Shown here: positions 8,330 through 16,490 of the stretch, piece by piece
Numbering within the stretch: position 1 is the first letter of the stretch
Layout: each line of letters begins with the position of its first letter
Source: JBAZHE01 sp041652555
Lineage (GTDB): Bacteria; Patescibacteriota; Patescibacteriia; Patescibacteriales; WJLG01
DNA length: 53,240 nt
Direction of reading: 5' to 3'
Assembly (NCBI GenBank): GCA_041652555.1
Contig: JBAZHE010000006.1
Coordinates: 1-53,240, forward strand
Made by a program: the position numbers and the translations under genes
The notes under the pieces: model-generated
Told to the model about the DNA's origin: nothing
Database searches by the model: none
What the model saw: the letters and a program-made list of their open reading frames with translations, nothing else

Positions 8330-8746
8330 ATGATTATATTTTCCAAATTTTATAACGATTGGCATATTTTCAAGGAGAAGGTTCGCGATGCTTTTTCAGA
8401 AATTTTTTCTTTGCTTTCGGCACGTCTTTATTTAGCCGGTGTATTATTTATAAATACAACTCTTTGGGTTTTTTCAGGGCTTTTTTATCGCCAAGTAAAT
8501 GGTGAATTAATAGTACTCCATTATAATGTGGATTTTGGCGTTGATTTTTTTGGTCGGGCGGAAAATATTTTTGTCATTCCAGCGATTGGACTTTTTTTTC
8601 TGGCGTTTAATTTTTTTCTGCTAATGCTCTTTGCCGATAAAAAGAATTTTAATTTTATCTGTCATTTGGTTTTGGGATCAACGCTTCTAGCCAATATATT
8701 GTTATCATTATCTCTCGGGCCGATTTATTTAATAAATTTTACTTAA
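8330..8746 (+). CDS. small integral membrane protein, function unknown
   Basis: A 138-residue protein I do not recognise. After a charged N-terminus (KFYNDWHIFKEK) there are three hydrophobic segments at about residues 33-52, 77-100 and 108-135. It is 1 bp from the mraY start, so it is co-transcribed with the peptidoglycan cluster. A structural or scaffolding role in envelope synthesis is possible but unsupported beyond context. Confidence 0.7.
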   Translation: MIIFSKFYNDWHIFKEKVRDAFSEIFSLLSARLYLAGVLFINTTLWVFSGLFYRQVNGELIVLHYNVDFGVDFFGRAENIFVIPAIGLFFLAFNFFLLMLFADKKNFNFICHLVLGSTLLANILLSLSLGPIYLINFT

Positions 8747-8747
8747 T

Positions 8748-9782
8748 ATGGATTTTCAAATCATCAGGATTCTTCTTTTAACCTCACTATCTTTTATTTT
8801 TGCTTTTTTGTGCACGCCGATTCTGACGCATTTTTTGTATAAATATAAATTAGGCAAGCAAATCCGCAATAACGGCACTACACCGATTTTTACCGCCCTA
8901 CATCTTCATAAATCCGGTACGCCAACAATGGGTGGGATGTTGATTTGGGGATCTTTACTTTTTTTTATAGCTGTTTTTTATTATCTAGGAAAAATTTTTC
9001 CAACTTTGACTGGCTTTAATTTTTTCTCGCGCGCCGAAACGCTTTTGCCTTTAGGAATTTTTATTTTTTCCGCGGCGGTTGGGCTGGTGGATGATTGGCT
9101 TGATATTCGCGGAAAAGGCAAAGGGGGGTTGAGAATGAAGCATCGCTTGTTTATTTATGCCACTATTGCCACTCTTGGCGCTATTTGGTTTTATTTTAAA
9201 TTAGATTGGACGACTTTGCATATCCCGTTTTTAGGAAATTTTGAAATTGGCGCTTGGTATATCCCATTTTTTGTTTTTGTTATTGTGGGGACGGCTTTTT
9301 CCGTTAATGCCACTGACGGCTTAGACGGTTTGGCTGGCGGAACCTTGCTATTTTCTTTTGCTTCTTATGCTATAATAGCCTTTGCTCTTGGACGTTATGA
9401 CCTAGCGGCTTTTTGCGGTGTTATAATGGGGGCTTTACTGGCTTTTTTATGGTTTAATATTGCGCCGGCACGTTTTTATATGGGAGATACTGGGTCGATG
9501 GGGATGGGAATTACTTTAGGTGTTATTGCCTTGCTTACTAATACCGCTTTTATTTTACCGTTTATTGGTTTGATATTTGTTATTGAAACTTTATCTGTCG
9601 CTATACAAATGACTTCTAAAAAACTACGCAAAGGCAAAAAAGTTTTTATTTCTTCGCCGATCCATCATCATTTTCAAGCCATTGGCTGGCCGGAAACAAA
9701 AATTGTGATGCGTTTTTGGGTGATTGCTGGCGTCTCATCCGCTATTGGGTTGATTATTTTCTTATTAGACAGAAGCTTCTAA
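8748..9782 (+). CDS. mraY: phospho-N-acetylmuramoyl-pentapeptide transferase
   Basis: Forms lipid I from UDP-MurNAc-pentapeptide and undecaprenyl phosphate in the cytoplasmic membrane. At 344 residues it is about the usual length and has about ten membrane segments. Family motifs are clear: GTPTMGG, the DDWLD aspartates, NATDGLDGLAGG, YMGDTGS, and the C-terminal SPIHHHFQ histidine box. Immediately followed by ftsW and murG, the classic order of the division/cell-wall cluster, so the enzyme choice over WecA-type homologues is secure. Confidence 0.96.
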   Translation: MDFQIIRILLLTSLSFIFAFLCTPILTHFLYKYKLGKQIRNNGTTPIFTALHLHKSGTPTMGGMLIWGSLLFFIAVFYYLGKIFPTLTGFNFFSRAETLLPLGIFIFSAAVGLVDDWLDIRGKGKGGLRMKHRLFIYATIATLGAIWFYFKLDWTTLHIPFLGNFEIGAWYIPFFVFVIVGTAFSVNATDGLDGLAGGTLLFSFASYAIIAFALGRYDLAAFCGVIMGALLAFLWFNIAPARFYMGDTGSMGMGITLGVIALLTNTAFILPFIGLIFVIETLSVAIQMTSKKLRKGKKVFISSPIHHHFQAIGWPETKIVMRFWVIAGVSSAIGLIIFLLDRSF

Positions 9783-9791
9783 ATTTTTTTA

Positions 9792-10919
9792 ATGTTGAAT
9801 AATTTTAAAGAAAAAAAAGTTTTCCATTCTCCTGACAAGCCTCTGCTTTTTTCGGTTTTCGCTCTAATTGTTTTAGGGTTGATTTTTTTGTCCAGCGCTT
9901 CTTCGGTTGTCGCTTATGTGAAATATGGATCAACTTATCATCTTTTTGCTAACCAGCTTTGGATATCACTGGCCGGATTGGGGATTTTTTGGCTGGTTTA
10001 TCGGATTGATTATCAAATTTGGCGTAAGTACGCCTTTTTCTTTTTATTGGCTTCTTGTTTTCTTCTTGCCTTAGTATTTATTCCTGGACTGGCTTCTAAT
10101 TGGGGAACTTCTAATAGCTGGATAAATGTTTTTGGCTTTTCTCTCCAGCCATCGGAATTCGTTAAAATATTTTTTTTGCTTTATTTGGCTGCGTTTATTG
10201 AAAGCCGGAAAAATGAATTGGCTAATTGGCGAGCGGGTTTTGGGCCGTTTTTAGTGGTTTTGGGCGTTATCGGATTAATGATGCTTCTTCAGCCAGACAT
10301 GGGAACATTAATAATAATTTCTCTAACCTCTTTGGCTGTTTATTTTGTCGGCGGTGGTAAGCTTTGGCATATTGTTTTAATCCTTTTAGTAGCTCTTTTA
10401 CTAATTTTTGTTATGGTGCAAATAAAACCATATCAAAAGGAAAGGTTTGCCTGTGTGTTTTCTCAAAATCGCGATTCGCAGGGAAAATGCTATCAATTAG
10501 AACAATCATTAATTGCTGTTGGTTCGGGTGGAGTTATAGGGAGAGGCTTGGGGCAGTCACGGCAAAAATTTCTTTATTTACCTGAGGCTTATGGTGATTC
10601 AATTTTTGCCGTGATAGCTGAAGAAATCGGATTTATTTTTAGTTTAGTTTTTATTGCGCTCTATGTTTTTCTTTTTTTACGTTTAATGCAAGTGGCTAAA
10701 ACAGCGCCAGATTTATTTGGGAAGTTGATTGCCGTCGGAATCGGCCTTTGGTTGATTATTCAGGCCTTTGTTAATATTGGTGGAGTAATTGGTGCAATTC
10801 CAATGACTGGAGTGCCCCTGCCATTCGCTTCTCAGGGTGGATCTAGCCTTTTAGCCGTTTTAATTGCTCTAGGTGTTGCCGCAAACATTAGCCGACAGAC
10901 TGTTCATCAGCGTGAGTAA
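9792..10919 (+). CDS. ftsW: SEDS-family lipid II polymerase/flippase-like protein FtsW
   Basis: A 375-residue polytopic membrane protein of the FtsW/RodA (SEDS) family that polymerises peptidoglycan with a cognate class B PBP. Hallmarks: SLQPSEFVK, LLQPDMGTL, YGDSIFAVIAEEIGF and the C-terminal GVPLPFASQGGSS signature. FtsW rather than RodA is inferred from its place between mraY and murG. No PBP2/3 partner is in this window. Confidence 0.92.
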   Translation: MLNNFKEKKVFHSPDKPLLFSVFALIVLGLIFLSSASSVVAYVKYGSTYHLFANQLWISLAGLGIFWLVYRIDYQIWRKYAFFFLLASCFLLALVFIPGLASNWGTSNSWINVFGFSLQPSEFVKIFFLLYLAAFIESRKNELANWRAGFGPFLVVLGVIGLMMLLQPDMGTLIIISLTSLAVYFVGGGKLWHIVLILLVALLLIFVMVQIKPYQKERFACVFSQNRDSQGKCYQLEQSLIAVGSGGVIGRGLGQSRQKFLYLPEAYGDSIFAVIAEEIGFIFSLVFIALYVFLFLRLMQVAKTAPDLFGKLIAVGIGLWLIIQAFVNIGGVIGAIPMTGVPLPFASQGGSSLLAVLIALGVAANISRQTVHQRE

Positions 10920-10954
10920 AAATTTAGTAGGGTTATTAGAAAAATAATTCAGCA

Positions 10955-10983
10955 TTGAGTTATTTTTTGTTTTGGTTTAATAT
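10955..10983 (+). promoter_or_regulatory. promoter of murG
   Basis: TTGAGT (10955-10960), 17-bp spacer, TAATAT (10978-10983). The murG ATG at 10991 comes 7 nt after the -10 box, so the mRNA would be essentially leaderless. The -35 TTG is in frame and could mimic an earlier start. Confidence 0.6.
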
Positions 10984-10990
10984 AAGATGT

Positions 10991-12073
10991 ATGGAAAATA
11001 AGCTGAAAAATAAGAAAATAATTTTAGTTGGTGGGGGAACTAGCGGCTCAGTCTCGCCTTTATTGGCTATTGTGGCTGATTTGAAACAATCAGAGGATTT
11101 TAGTTTTTTGTTTTTAGGCACAAAAAATGGTATAGAGAAGGAAATGGTGGATGAAGCTGGTTTGCGATACAAGGCCATTGCGTCCGGTAAGTTACGTCGC
11201 TATTTTTCTTGGCAGAATTTTTTGGATATTTTTAAAATTAAAATAGCTTTTTGTCAGTCACTTTTTATTCTTTTAAAAGAAAAGCCTGATTTAGTAATGT
11301 CGGCCGGAAGTTTTGTGGCGATGCCAGTTGTTTGGGCGGCTTGGGTTTTGCGTATTCTGGTTGTTGTTCATCAAATGGACGTACGGCCTGGTTTAGCAAA
11401 TCGTATTATGGCACCATTTGCAAAAGTTATTACTGTGACTTTTGAGAAATCATTAACTGATTATGGTAAAAAAGCAATTTGGATAGGAAATCCAATTCAA
11501 AGCGCGAAGTGCGAAGTGCGAAGTGCGAATTTGATTATTGAAAAGAAATTTTCTTTAAAGAAAAATGTTCCGGTTGTTTTTATTTTTGGTGGAGGGACTG
11601 GGGCGGAGGCGATAAATAAATTAGTGGAAGATGGGGTTGATGAGCTTTGTAATTTTTGTCAGGTAATACATTCTACGGGACGTGGCAAGATGACTACAGT
11701 CAAAAATGAAAACTATCGTTCGTTTGAATTTTTAAACGCTGAAGAAATGACAGTGGCTCTGGATATTGCTGATTTAGTTGTTTCTCGTGCCGGACTCGGA
11801 GCACTGACTGAAATTTCTGTTCATACTAAGCCAGCGATAATTATTCCAATGCCTAATTCTCATCAAGAAGATAATGCCGCAATGCTCGTGGAAAAAAACG
11901 TCGCCTTTGTTTTGAATCAAAAAACCTTAAACGCCGATTCGTTTGTTGTAGCAATCAAAACTTTACTTTTTGATGAAATAAAAAAAGAAGAATTAAGAAA
12001 AAATATTAAGACATTGTTTAAGGCTGGGGCGAATGAGGAGATGATAAAAATAGTAAAAGAAATTTTAAAATAA
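10991..12073 (+). CDS. murG: UDP-GlcNAc:lipid I N-acetylglucosaminyltransferase
   Basis: Converts lipid I to lipid II on the inner membrane face. About 360 residues, GT28 family. IILVGGGTSGSVSPLLAI replaces the usual GGTGGH glycine loop, leaving the His as Ser. The donor-side VVSRAGLGALTEI and PMPNSHQEDNA match the family. I start at the ATG at 10991 because the upstream in-frame residues lie inside the promoter. Residues about 172-180 (AKCEVRSAN) are encoded by a GCGAAGT heptamer repeated three times at 11504-11529, a small in-frame repeat insertion. Confidence 0.93.
   Translation: MENKLKNKKIILVGGGTSGSVSPLLAIVADLKQSEDFSFLFLGTKNGIEKEMVDEAGLRYKAIASGKLRRYFSWQNFLDIFKIKIAFCQSLFILLKEKPDLVMSAGSFVAMPVVWAAWVLRILVVVHQMDVRPGLANRIMAPFAKVITVTFEKSLTDYGKKAIWIGNPIQSAKCEVRSANLIIEKKFSLKKNVPVVFIFGGGTGAEAINKLVEDGVDELCNFCQVIHSTGRGKMTTVKNENYRSFEFLNAEEMTVALDIADLVVSRAGLGALTEISVHTKPAIIIPMPNSHQEDNAAMLVEKNVAFVLNQKTLNADSFVVAIKTLLFDEIKKEELRKNIKTLFKAGANEEMIKIVKEILK
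11504..11529. repeat. GCGAAGT x3 tandem repeat inside murG
   Basis: Three perfect copies of a 7-bp unit plus a partial fourth. Because 3 x 7 = 21, the reading frame is preserved. A related heptad series (TTCGAGA, TTCGAAG, TTCGAAT) lies in the gap at about 45613-45634, suggesting the same kind of element inserts both in and between genes. Confidence 0.75.
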
Positions 12074-12079
12074 AAGTTT

Positions 12080-13468
12080 ATGAATCTATCTAGTATAAAA
12101 AAAATCTACATGATTGGAATCAAAGGCGTGGGTATGACAATGCTCGGGCAGTTTTTGGTTTCCAAGGGTTATGAAGTGACTGGCTCTGATGTAGAGGAAG
12201 TTTTTATGACTGATCAGGTTTTGGTTAAATTTGGAATTAAGGTTTATCAAGGTTTTGATGTAAAAAACATACCAGCTGATGCAGATTTGATTGTTTATTC
12301 CTCCGCCTATAATCCGCAAACCAATATTGAAGTGGCGGAAGCTTTGAAGAGTGGCGTAAAATCTTTAACTTATGCTGAGGTTTTAGGAAAATTTTTTAAT
12401 CAAATGTATGGTATTGCCGTTTGCGGTTCTCATGGTAAAACCACGACAACTGCTTGGCTTGGCTATGTAATGATGAAAGCCGGCTTAAAGCCGAATGTTT
12501 TGGTTGGTGCGCGCGTGGAGCAATTTGATGGCGCTGGGACTTGCGGAGAGTCAGATTATTTAGTAATAGAAGCTGATGAGTATCAAAATAAATTAAAATA
12601 TTATAATCCTAAAGTTGTTTTGTTAAATAATATCGATCACGACCATCATGATTTTTATCCGACATTAGAATTATATATTTCCGCTTTTGTAGAGTTTATA
12701 AAAAAGATTTCTAAGAAAGGGTTTTTGGTTGCGAATTTTGACGATAAACATATTACCTCAACAGCTAATGTCAGTTGTCACGGAAAAATTATTAGCTATG
12801 CTTTAAATCGTGAAGATGTAAATTTTTCTGCTTATGAAATCAAACAACAAGGATTAAAACAATATTTTAAAGTTAAAATGGACAATGAAGAAGTCGGCGA
12901 CTTTTCCATTTCTCTTTTGGGCAAACATAATATTTATAACGCCTTGGCAGTTATCGCGACTTGTGTAGAATTAGAAATTGAATTAAAAGATATTCGAACG
13001 TATTTAGAAGAATTTACCGGCACCGATCGTCGAATGCGCACCATGGGAAAATTTAATGGCGCAACAATCATTGATGATTACGGCCATCACCCAACAGAAA
13101 TAAAAACAACCCTCGCCGGTTTACGAGCGGCTTATCCAAAAAATAAAATCACGGCCGTTTTTCATCCACATACTTTTACTCGTACCAAGGCGTTGCTAGA
13201 TGAATTCGCTCAAAGTTTTTCTGATGCTAATAAAGTAATCGTTCTAGATATTTACGGCTCAGCCCGTGAAATGCAAGGTGGCGTCTCTAGCCAGGATTTG
13301 ATAGATAAAATGAAAATTATTGAGGCGGATAAAGAATTTGTACATGTTACAGATTTAAAAGATTGCGAAAATTATTTACGTGCCAATATTGTGCGTGATG
13401 AAATTGTTATTTTAATCGGCGCTGGGGATATTTTTCGTGTTGGCGAAGCATTAGTTAATGATAATTGA
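12080..13468 (+). CDS. murC: UDP-N-acetylmuramate--L-alanine ligase
   Basis: ATP-dependent cytoplasmic Mur ligase adding L-Ala to UDP-MurNAc. 462 residues with the three-domain layout: N-terminal Rossmann (IGIKGVGMTML), central ATPase with the P-loop CGSHGKTTTTAWLG near residue 113-126, VIEADEYQ, and the C-terminal domain with DDYGHHPTEI and HPHTFTRT. These match MurC; the related Mpl ligase is the main alternative but the cluster position favours MurC. It ends in TGA, a rare stop in this window. Confidence 0.9.
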   Translation: MNLSSIKKIYMIGIKGVGMTMLGQFLVSKGYEVTGSDVEEVFMTDQVLVKFGIKVYQGFDVKNIPADADLIVYSSAYNPQTNIEVAEALKSGVKSLTYAEVLGKFFNQMYGIAVCGSHGKTTTTAWLGYVMMKAGLKPNVLVGARVEQFDGAGTCGESDYLVIEADEYQNKLKYYNPKVVLLNNIDHDHHDFYPTLELYISAFVEFIKKISKKGFLVANFDDKHITSTANVSCHGKIISYALNREDVNFSAYEIKQQGLKQYFKVKMDNEEVGDFSISLLGKHNIYNALAVIATCVELEIELKDIRTYLEEFTGTDRRMRTMGKFNGATIIDDYGHHPTEIKTTLAGLRAAYPKNKITAVFHPHTFTRTKALLDEFAQSFSDANKVIVLDIYGSAREMQGGVSSQDLIDKMKIIEADKEFVHVTDLKDCENYLRANIVRDEIVILIGAGDIFRVGEALVNDN

Positions 13469-13473
13469 TTTTA

Positions 13474-13501
13474 TTGATTTTTGCGGTAAAAATGATAGAA
13501 T
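13474..13501 (+). promoter_or_regulatory. promoter of murB
   Basis: TTGATT (13474-13479), 16-bp spacer, TAGAAT (13496-13501). The murB ATG (13510) lies 8 nt beyond the -10 box with no SD, implying a leader of only 0-3 nt. Confidence 0.5.
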
Positions 13502-13509
13502 GATAAATA

Positions 13510-14451
13510 ATGATTAACGAAAAAATACAAAAAGATGTTGTTTTAGCGCCTTTCACCACCTTTAAAATTGGCGGTCCGGCACGTTTTTTAGTTGAAGTAA
13601 AAACGCGCGAAGACTTAGCCGAAGCTGTGAAGTGGGCGCGTGACAAAGAACAACCAACCTATTATTTGGGTGGTGGCTCTAATCTTTTGATTACCGATGA
13701 GGGCTTCCCTGGTTTGGTTATCCGCTTGGCTAACCGTGAAGCAATCATTAAAGGTGATCGTTTATATTGCGGTGCTGGCGCCTCGCTCGCTTATTGTATT
13801 TCTCTCTCTCGTGGCGCGAATTTGTCCGGCCTGGAATGGGGCTTTGGTATTCCTTTGGCAACTATTGGTGGTTCAGTCCGCGGTAATGCTGGCGCTTTCG
13901 GTGCGTCTATCGGTGAGATTGTAGAAACAGTAGAATATTTTAATGTTAAAAAAGAGAAGTTTGAATTTTTGAGCCGTAATGATTGCGACTTTGATTATCG
14001 CAATAGTATTTTTAAAAAAAATCTAGACATGGTTGTCTGGAATATTGTTTTAAGATTAAAACCGGCTACGGCTGAAGAAATTAGCGCCAATATTGAAAGT
14101 AATCTAACTCATCGCGATAAAGGTCAGCCAAAATTACCTAGCGCCGGCAGTGTTTTTAAGAATTTATTTTTAAATGATATCTTGCAAGTTAATCCGTCTT
14201 TGATAGAATTTATTAACGAACAAGGCGTAGCTAAAGGTGGCAAAATTGGCGCCGGCTATTTCATTGACCTACGCGGCCTAAAAGGCAAAACCATCGGTGG
14301 TGCCAAAATTTCTCTGGAACACGCCAATTTTATCGTTAATACTGGTCGCGCTACAGCAAAAGATGTTTTGGAGTTAATAGAATTTGTTAAAAAAGAAATA
14401 GAGTTAAGGTTTAAAATAAAATTAGAAGAAGAAATTGTTATTTTAAAATAA
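13510..14451 (+). CDS. murB: UDP-N-acetylenolpyruvoylglucosamine reductase
   Basis: FAD-dependent reductase making UDP-MurNAc. 313 residues. FAD-binding motifs TTFKIGGPARF and YLGGGSNLL, then WGFGIPLATIGGSVRGNAGAFG. The active-site Ser is in PSAGSVFKN and the C-terminal Glu follows in ISLEHANFIVNTG. The FDYRNSIFK Tyr loop is present, giving a type I/II-like enzyme. It closes the mraY-ftsW-murG-murC-murB series; murA, D, E and F are not in this window. Confidence 0.95.
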   Translation: MINEKIQKDVVLAPFTTFKIGGPARFLVEVKTREDLAEAVKWARDKEQPTYYLGGGSNLLITDEGFPGLVIRLANREAIIKGDRLYCGAGASLAYCISLSRGANLSGLEWGFGIPLATIGGSVRGNAGAFGASIGEIVETVEYFNVKKEKFEFLSRNDCDFDYRNSIFKKNLDMVVWNIVLRLKPATAEEISANIESNLTHRDKGQPKLPSAGSVFKNLFLNDILQVNPSLIEFINEQGVAKGGKIGAGYFIDLRGLKGKTIGGAKISLEHANFIVNTGRATAKDVLELIEFVKKEIELRFKIKLEEEIVILK

Positions 14452-14480
14452 CCCCTTTTACATGACACAACGAGAATAAT

Positions 14481-16070
14481 ATGAAAATACCTAAATATTT
14501 AGAAGAGATAATAAACAAATTAGAAGAAGGTGGTTATGATGCTTGGATTGTCGGCGGCTGCGTTCGGGATTTGTTGTTAGAAAAAGAGCCGAATGATTGG
14601 GATATTACTACTAGCGCCACGCCAGAAGAGATGTTAAAGATTTTCCCTGATGGGCATTATGAGAATGATTTTGGTACGGTAATTTTGCCTATTAAAAACG
14701 AGGTGGGTGAAAACCTGGACGCGATTGAGGTGACGACTTTTCGTTCGGAACAAGGATATTCTGACCGAAGAAGGCCGGATGAGGTTGTATTTGAAAAAGA
14801 TGTTGAGGCTGATTTGGCGCGACGAGATTTTACGATTAATGCTTTGGCTATGAAAAAAGCTGATTCAAAAATTGTTGTTAAGGATGATTTGAAAGAGTTT
14901 ATTATTCCATTTCAGTCGATCACGCTTCGGCGGAGTCTCTCGAAAGAGGACTCGGCCGGTGTTTCGCGTCAGAGTCCCCTGGCGGGAGACTCTGACAAGA
15001 CGAACGTAAAAGATGATTGGATTATTCTTGATTTATTCGGTGGTGTTAAAGATTTGGGTAAAAAAATGATTCGTGCTGTTGGTGAGCCAATGGATAGGTT
15101 TAAAGAAGATTCACTTCGCATGATGCGCGCTATTCGTTTTTCTGCTCAACTTAATTTTAAGATTGAAGAAAAAACCGAACGGGCAATTTTAAAAATGGCC
15201 GGTGCTTTGAAATTTATTGCTCGTGAACGTATCGCTATTGAACTAGTTAAAATTTTAAAATCCGACCGTCCTTACGAAGGTATAATGGCTTTGCATGAAA
15301 CAAAATTATTGCAATATATTATTGCCGACTTAGAACAGGGTGTGGGAATTGACCAGAGTCGTCACCATATATATACGGTTTTTGAACATGATGTTTTGGC
15401 CTTGAAGCATTGTCCAAATAAAGAGTGGCAAGTGCGTTTTGCTGCCTTAATTCACGATATTGGCAAGCCAAAAACTAAAAAAATTATCAACGGCATCGCT
15501 ACTTTTTATAATCATGAATATGTCGGCGCAAAATTAGCTGATAAAATTTGCCGTAATTTAAAATTTTCCGCTGATGATACTTTTCGTATAGCCAACCTTG
15601 TTCGCAATCATATGTTTTATTATAACGCCGGCGAGGTGACAGCCGCTTCGGTGCGTCGTTTAATAAAAAAAGTTGGCCGTGAAAATTTAAAAGATTTGAT
15701 TGACTTACGTATTGCTGATCGTTTAGGCTCCGGTACTCCTAAAGCCGAGCCATATAAATTGCGCCATTTGCAATATATGTTTGAACGCGTACAGAACGAT
15801 CCAGTCTCTGTTAAAATGTTAAAAATAAATGGCACTGATTTGATGGATGATTTAAAAATTCCACCATCACCAAAATTAGGAGAAATTTTAGACGTGCTCT
15901 TAGGTGAGGTAATTGAAAATCCGGAAAATAATGAAAAAGAATTTTTACTTTCTCGCGCTCGCGAATTAAACGAAATGAATAGCGCCGAATTGCGCGCTCG
16001 CGCCAAAGATTTAATAGAAGAAAAACGTGAAGAAGAAGATAAAAAAATGAAGAGGGGATATAAGGTTTAA
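14481..16070 (+). CDS. cca: CCA tRNA nucleotidyltransferase with HD domain
   Basis: Adds or repairs the 3'-CCA of tRNAs. 529 residues. The nucleotidyltransferase head has IVGGCVRDLLL and the metal-binding DWD in PNDWDITTSA; RRDFTINALAM follows. The neck and body come next, with an HD domain (AALIHDIGKP, YNHEYVGA) in the second half, giving possible phosphohydrolase activity. Residues about 148-176 are encoded by two adjacent palindromes (14933-14996) and form an extra in-frame segment. A strong terminator follows the stop. Confidence 0.92.
   Translation: MKIPKYLEEIINKLEEGGYDAWIVGGCVRDLLLEKEPNDWDITTSATPEEMLKIFPDGHYENDFGTVILPIKNEVGENLDAIEVTTFRSEQGYSDRRRPDEVVFEKDVEADLARRDFTINALAMKKADSKIVVKDDLKEFIIPFQSITLRRSLSKEDSAGVSRQSPLAGDSDKTNVKDDWIILDLFGGVKDLGKKMIRAVGEPMDRFKEDSLRMMRAIRFSAQLNFKIEEKTERAILKMAGALKFIARERIAIELVKILKSDRPYEGIMALHETKLLQYIIADLEQGVGIDQSRHHIYTVFEHDVLALKHCPNKEWQVRFAALIHDIGKPKTKKIINGIATFYNHEYVGAKLADKICRNLKFSADDTFRIANLVRNHMFYYNAGEVTAASVRRLIKKVGRENLKDLIDLRIADRLGSGTPKAEPYKLRHLQYMFERVQNDPVSVKMLKINGTDLMDDLKIPPSPKLGEILDVLLGEVIENPENNEKEFLLSRARELNEMNSAELRARAKDLIEEKREEEDKKMKRGYKV
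14933..14996. repeat. double palindrome inserted in frame in cca
   Basis: First hairpin 14933-14953: arms GAGTC...GACTC with a GAAA tetraloop. Second hairpin 14968-14996: perfect arms GTCAGAGTC/GACTCTGAC with an inner CCC/GGG. The pair adds about 30 Ser/Arg/Asp-rich residues to the protein without breaking the frame, comparable in behaviour to Rickettsia palindromic elements. Confidence 0.75.
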
Positions 16071-16084
16071 TGATAAATATTAGA

Positions 16085-16110
16085 GGGCATCTACCAAGAT
16101 GCCCTTTTTT
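16085..16110 (+). terminator. terminator of cca
   Basis: Perfect GGGCATCT-ACCA-AGATGCCC stem-loop followed by six T. Confidence 0.93.
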
Positions 16111-16112
16111 AA

Positions 16113-16141
16113 TTGACTTTTTGCTATTTTTGACGTAAGAT
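16113..16141 (+). promoter_or_regulatory. possible promoter of hpf-secA
   Basis: TTGACT (16113-16118), 17-bp spacer, TAAGAT (16136-16141), directly downstream of the cca terminator. The -10 match is modest. Confidence 0.45.
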
Positions 16142-16179
16142 TTTATATATAAATTAAGTAAAAAATAAGCTTAAAATCT

Positions 16180-16485
16180 ATGCAAATTCAAACTAAGGCC
16201 ACTAAATTAGAAATGACCGACGCGATTTATGAGTATATTCAAAATAAAGTTGATATGTTAGAAAAATATATTGGCGATTTTCCTGTTATTTCTTGTCATT
16301 TTGAGATCGAGAAAGCTTCTCATTCTCATTCTGGAGAAATTTTTCGCGCAGAAATGAATCTTGATCTTAATGGTGAACTTTTGCGTGTAGAAAAAACAGA
16401 AGAAGATATGTACAAGGCTATTGATAAAGTAAAAGACCACATGGAGCAGGTCATTATAAAATTTAAGGAGAAAAAAAGAGAATAA
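16180..16485 (+). CDS. hpf: ribosome hibernation-promoting factor / RaiA-like
   Basis: A 101-residue short-type HPF/YfiA protein. It begins MQIQTKATKLEMTDAIYEYI and contains EKASHSHSGEIFRAEMNLDLNG, matching the beta-alpha-beta-beta-beta-alpha fold that binds the 30S decoding centre and stalls ribosomes under stress. It lacks the long C-terminal dimerisation domain, so it is the short form. secA starts 5 bp later, an arrangement also found in Firmicutes. Confidence 0.9.
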   Translation: MQIQTKATKLEMTDAIYEYIQNKVDMLEKYIGDFPVISCHFEIEKASHSHSGEIFRAEMNLDLNGELLRVEKTEEDMYKAIDKVKDHMEQVIIKFKEKKRE

Positions 16486-16490
16486 AATTT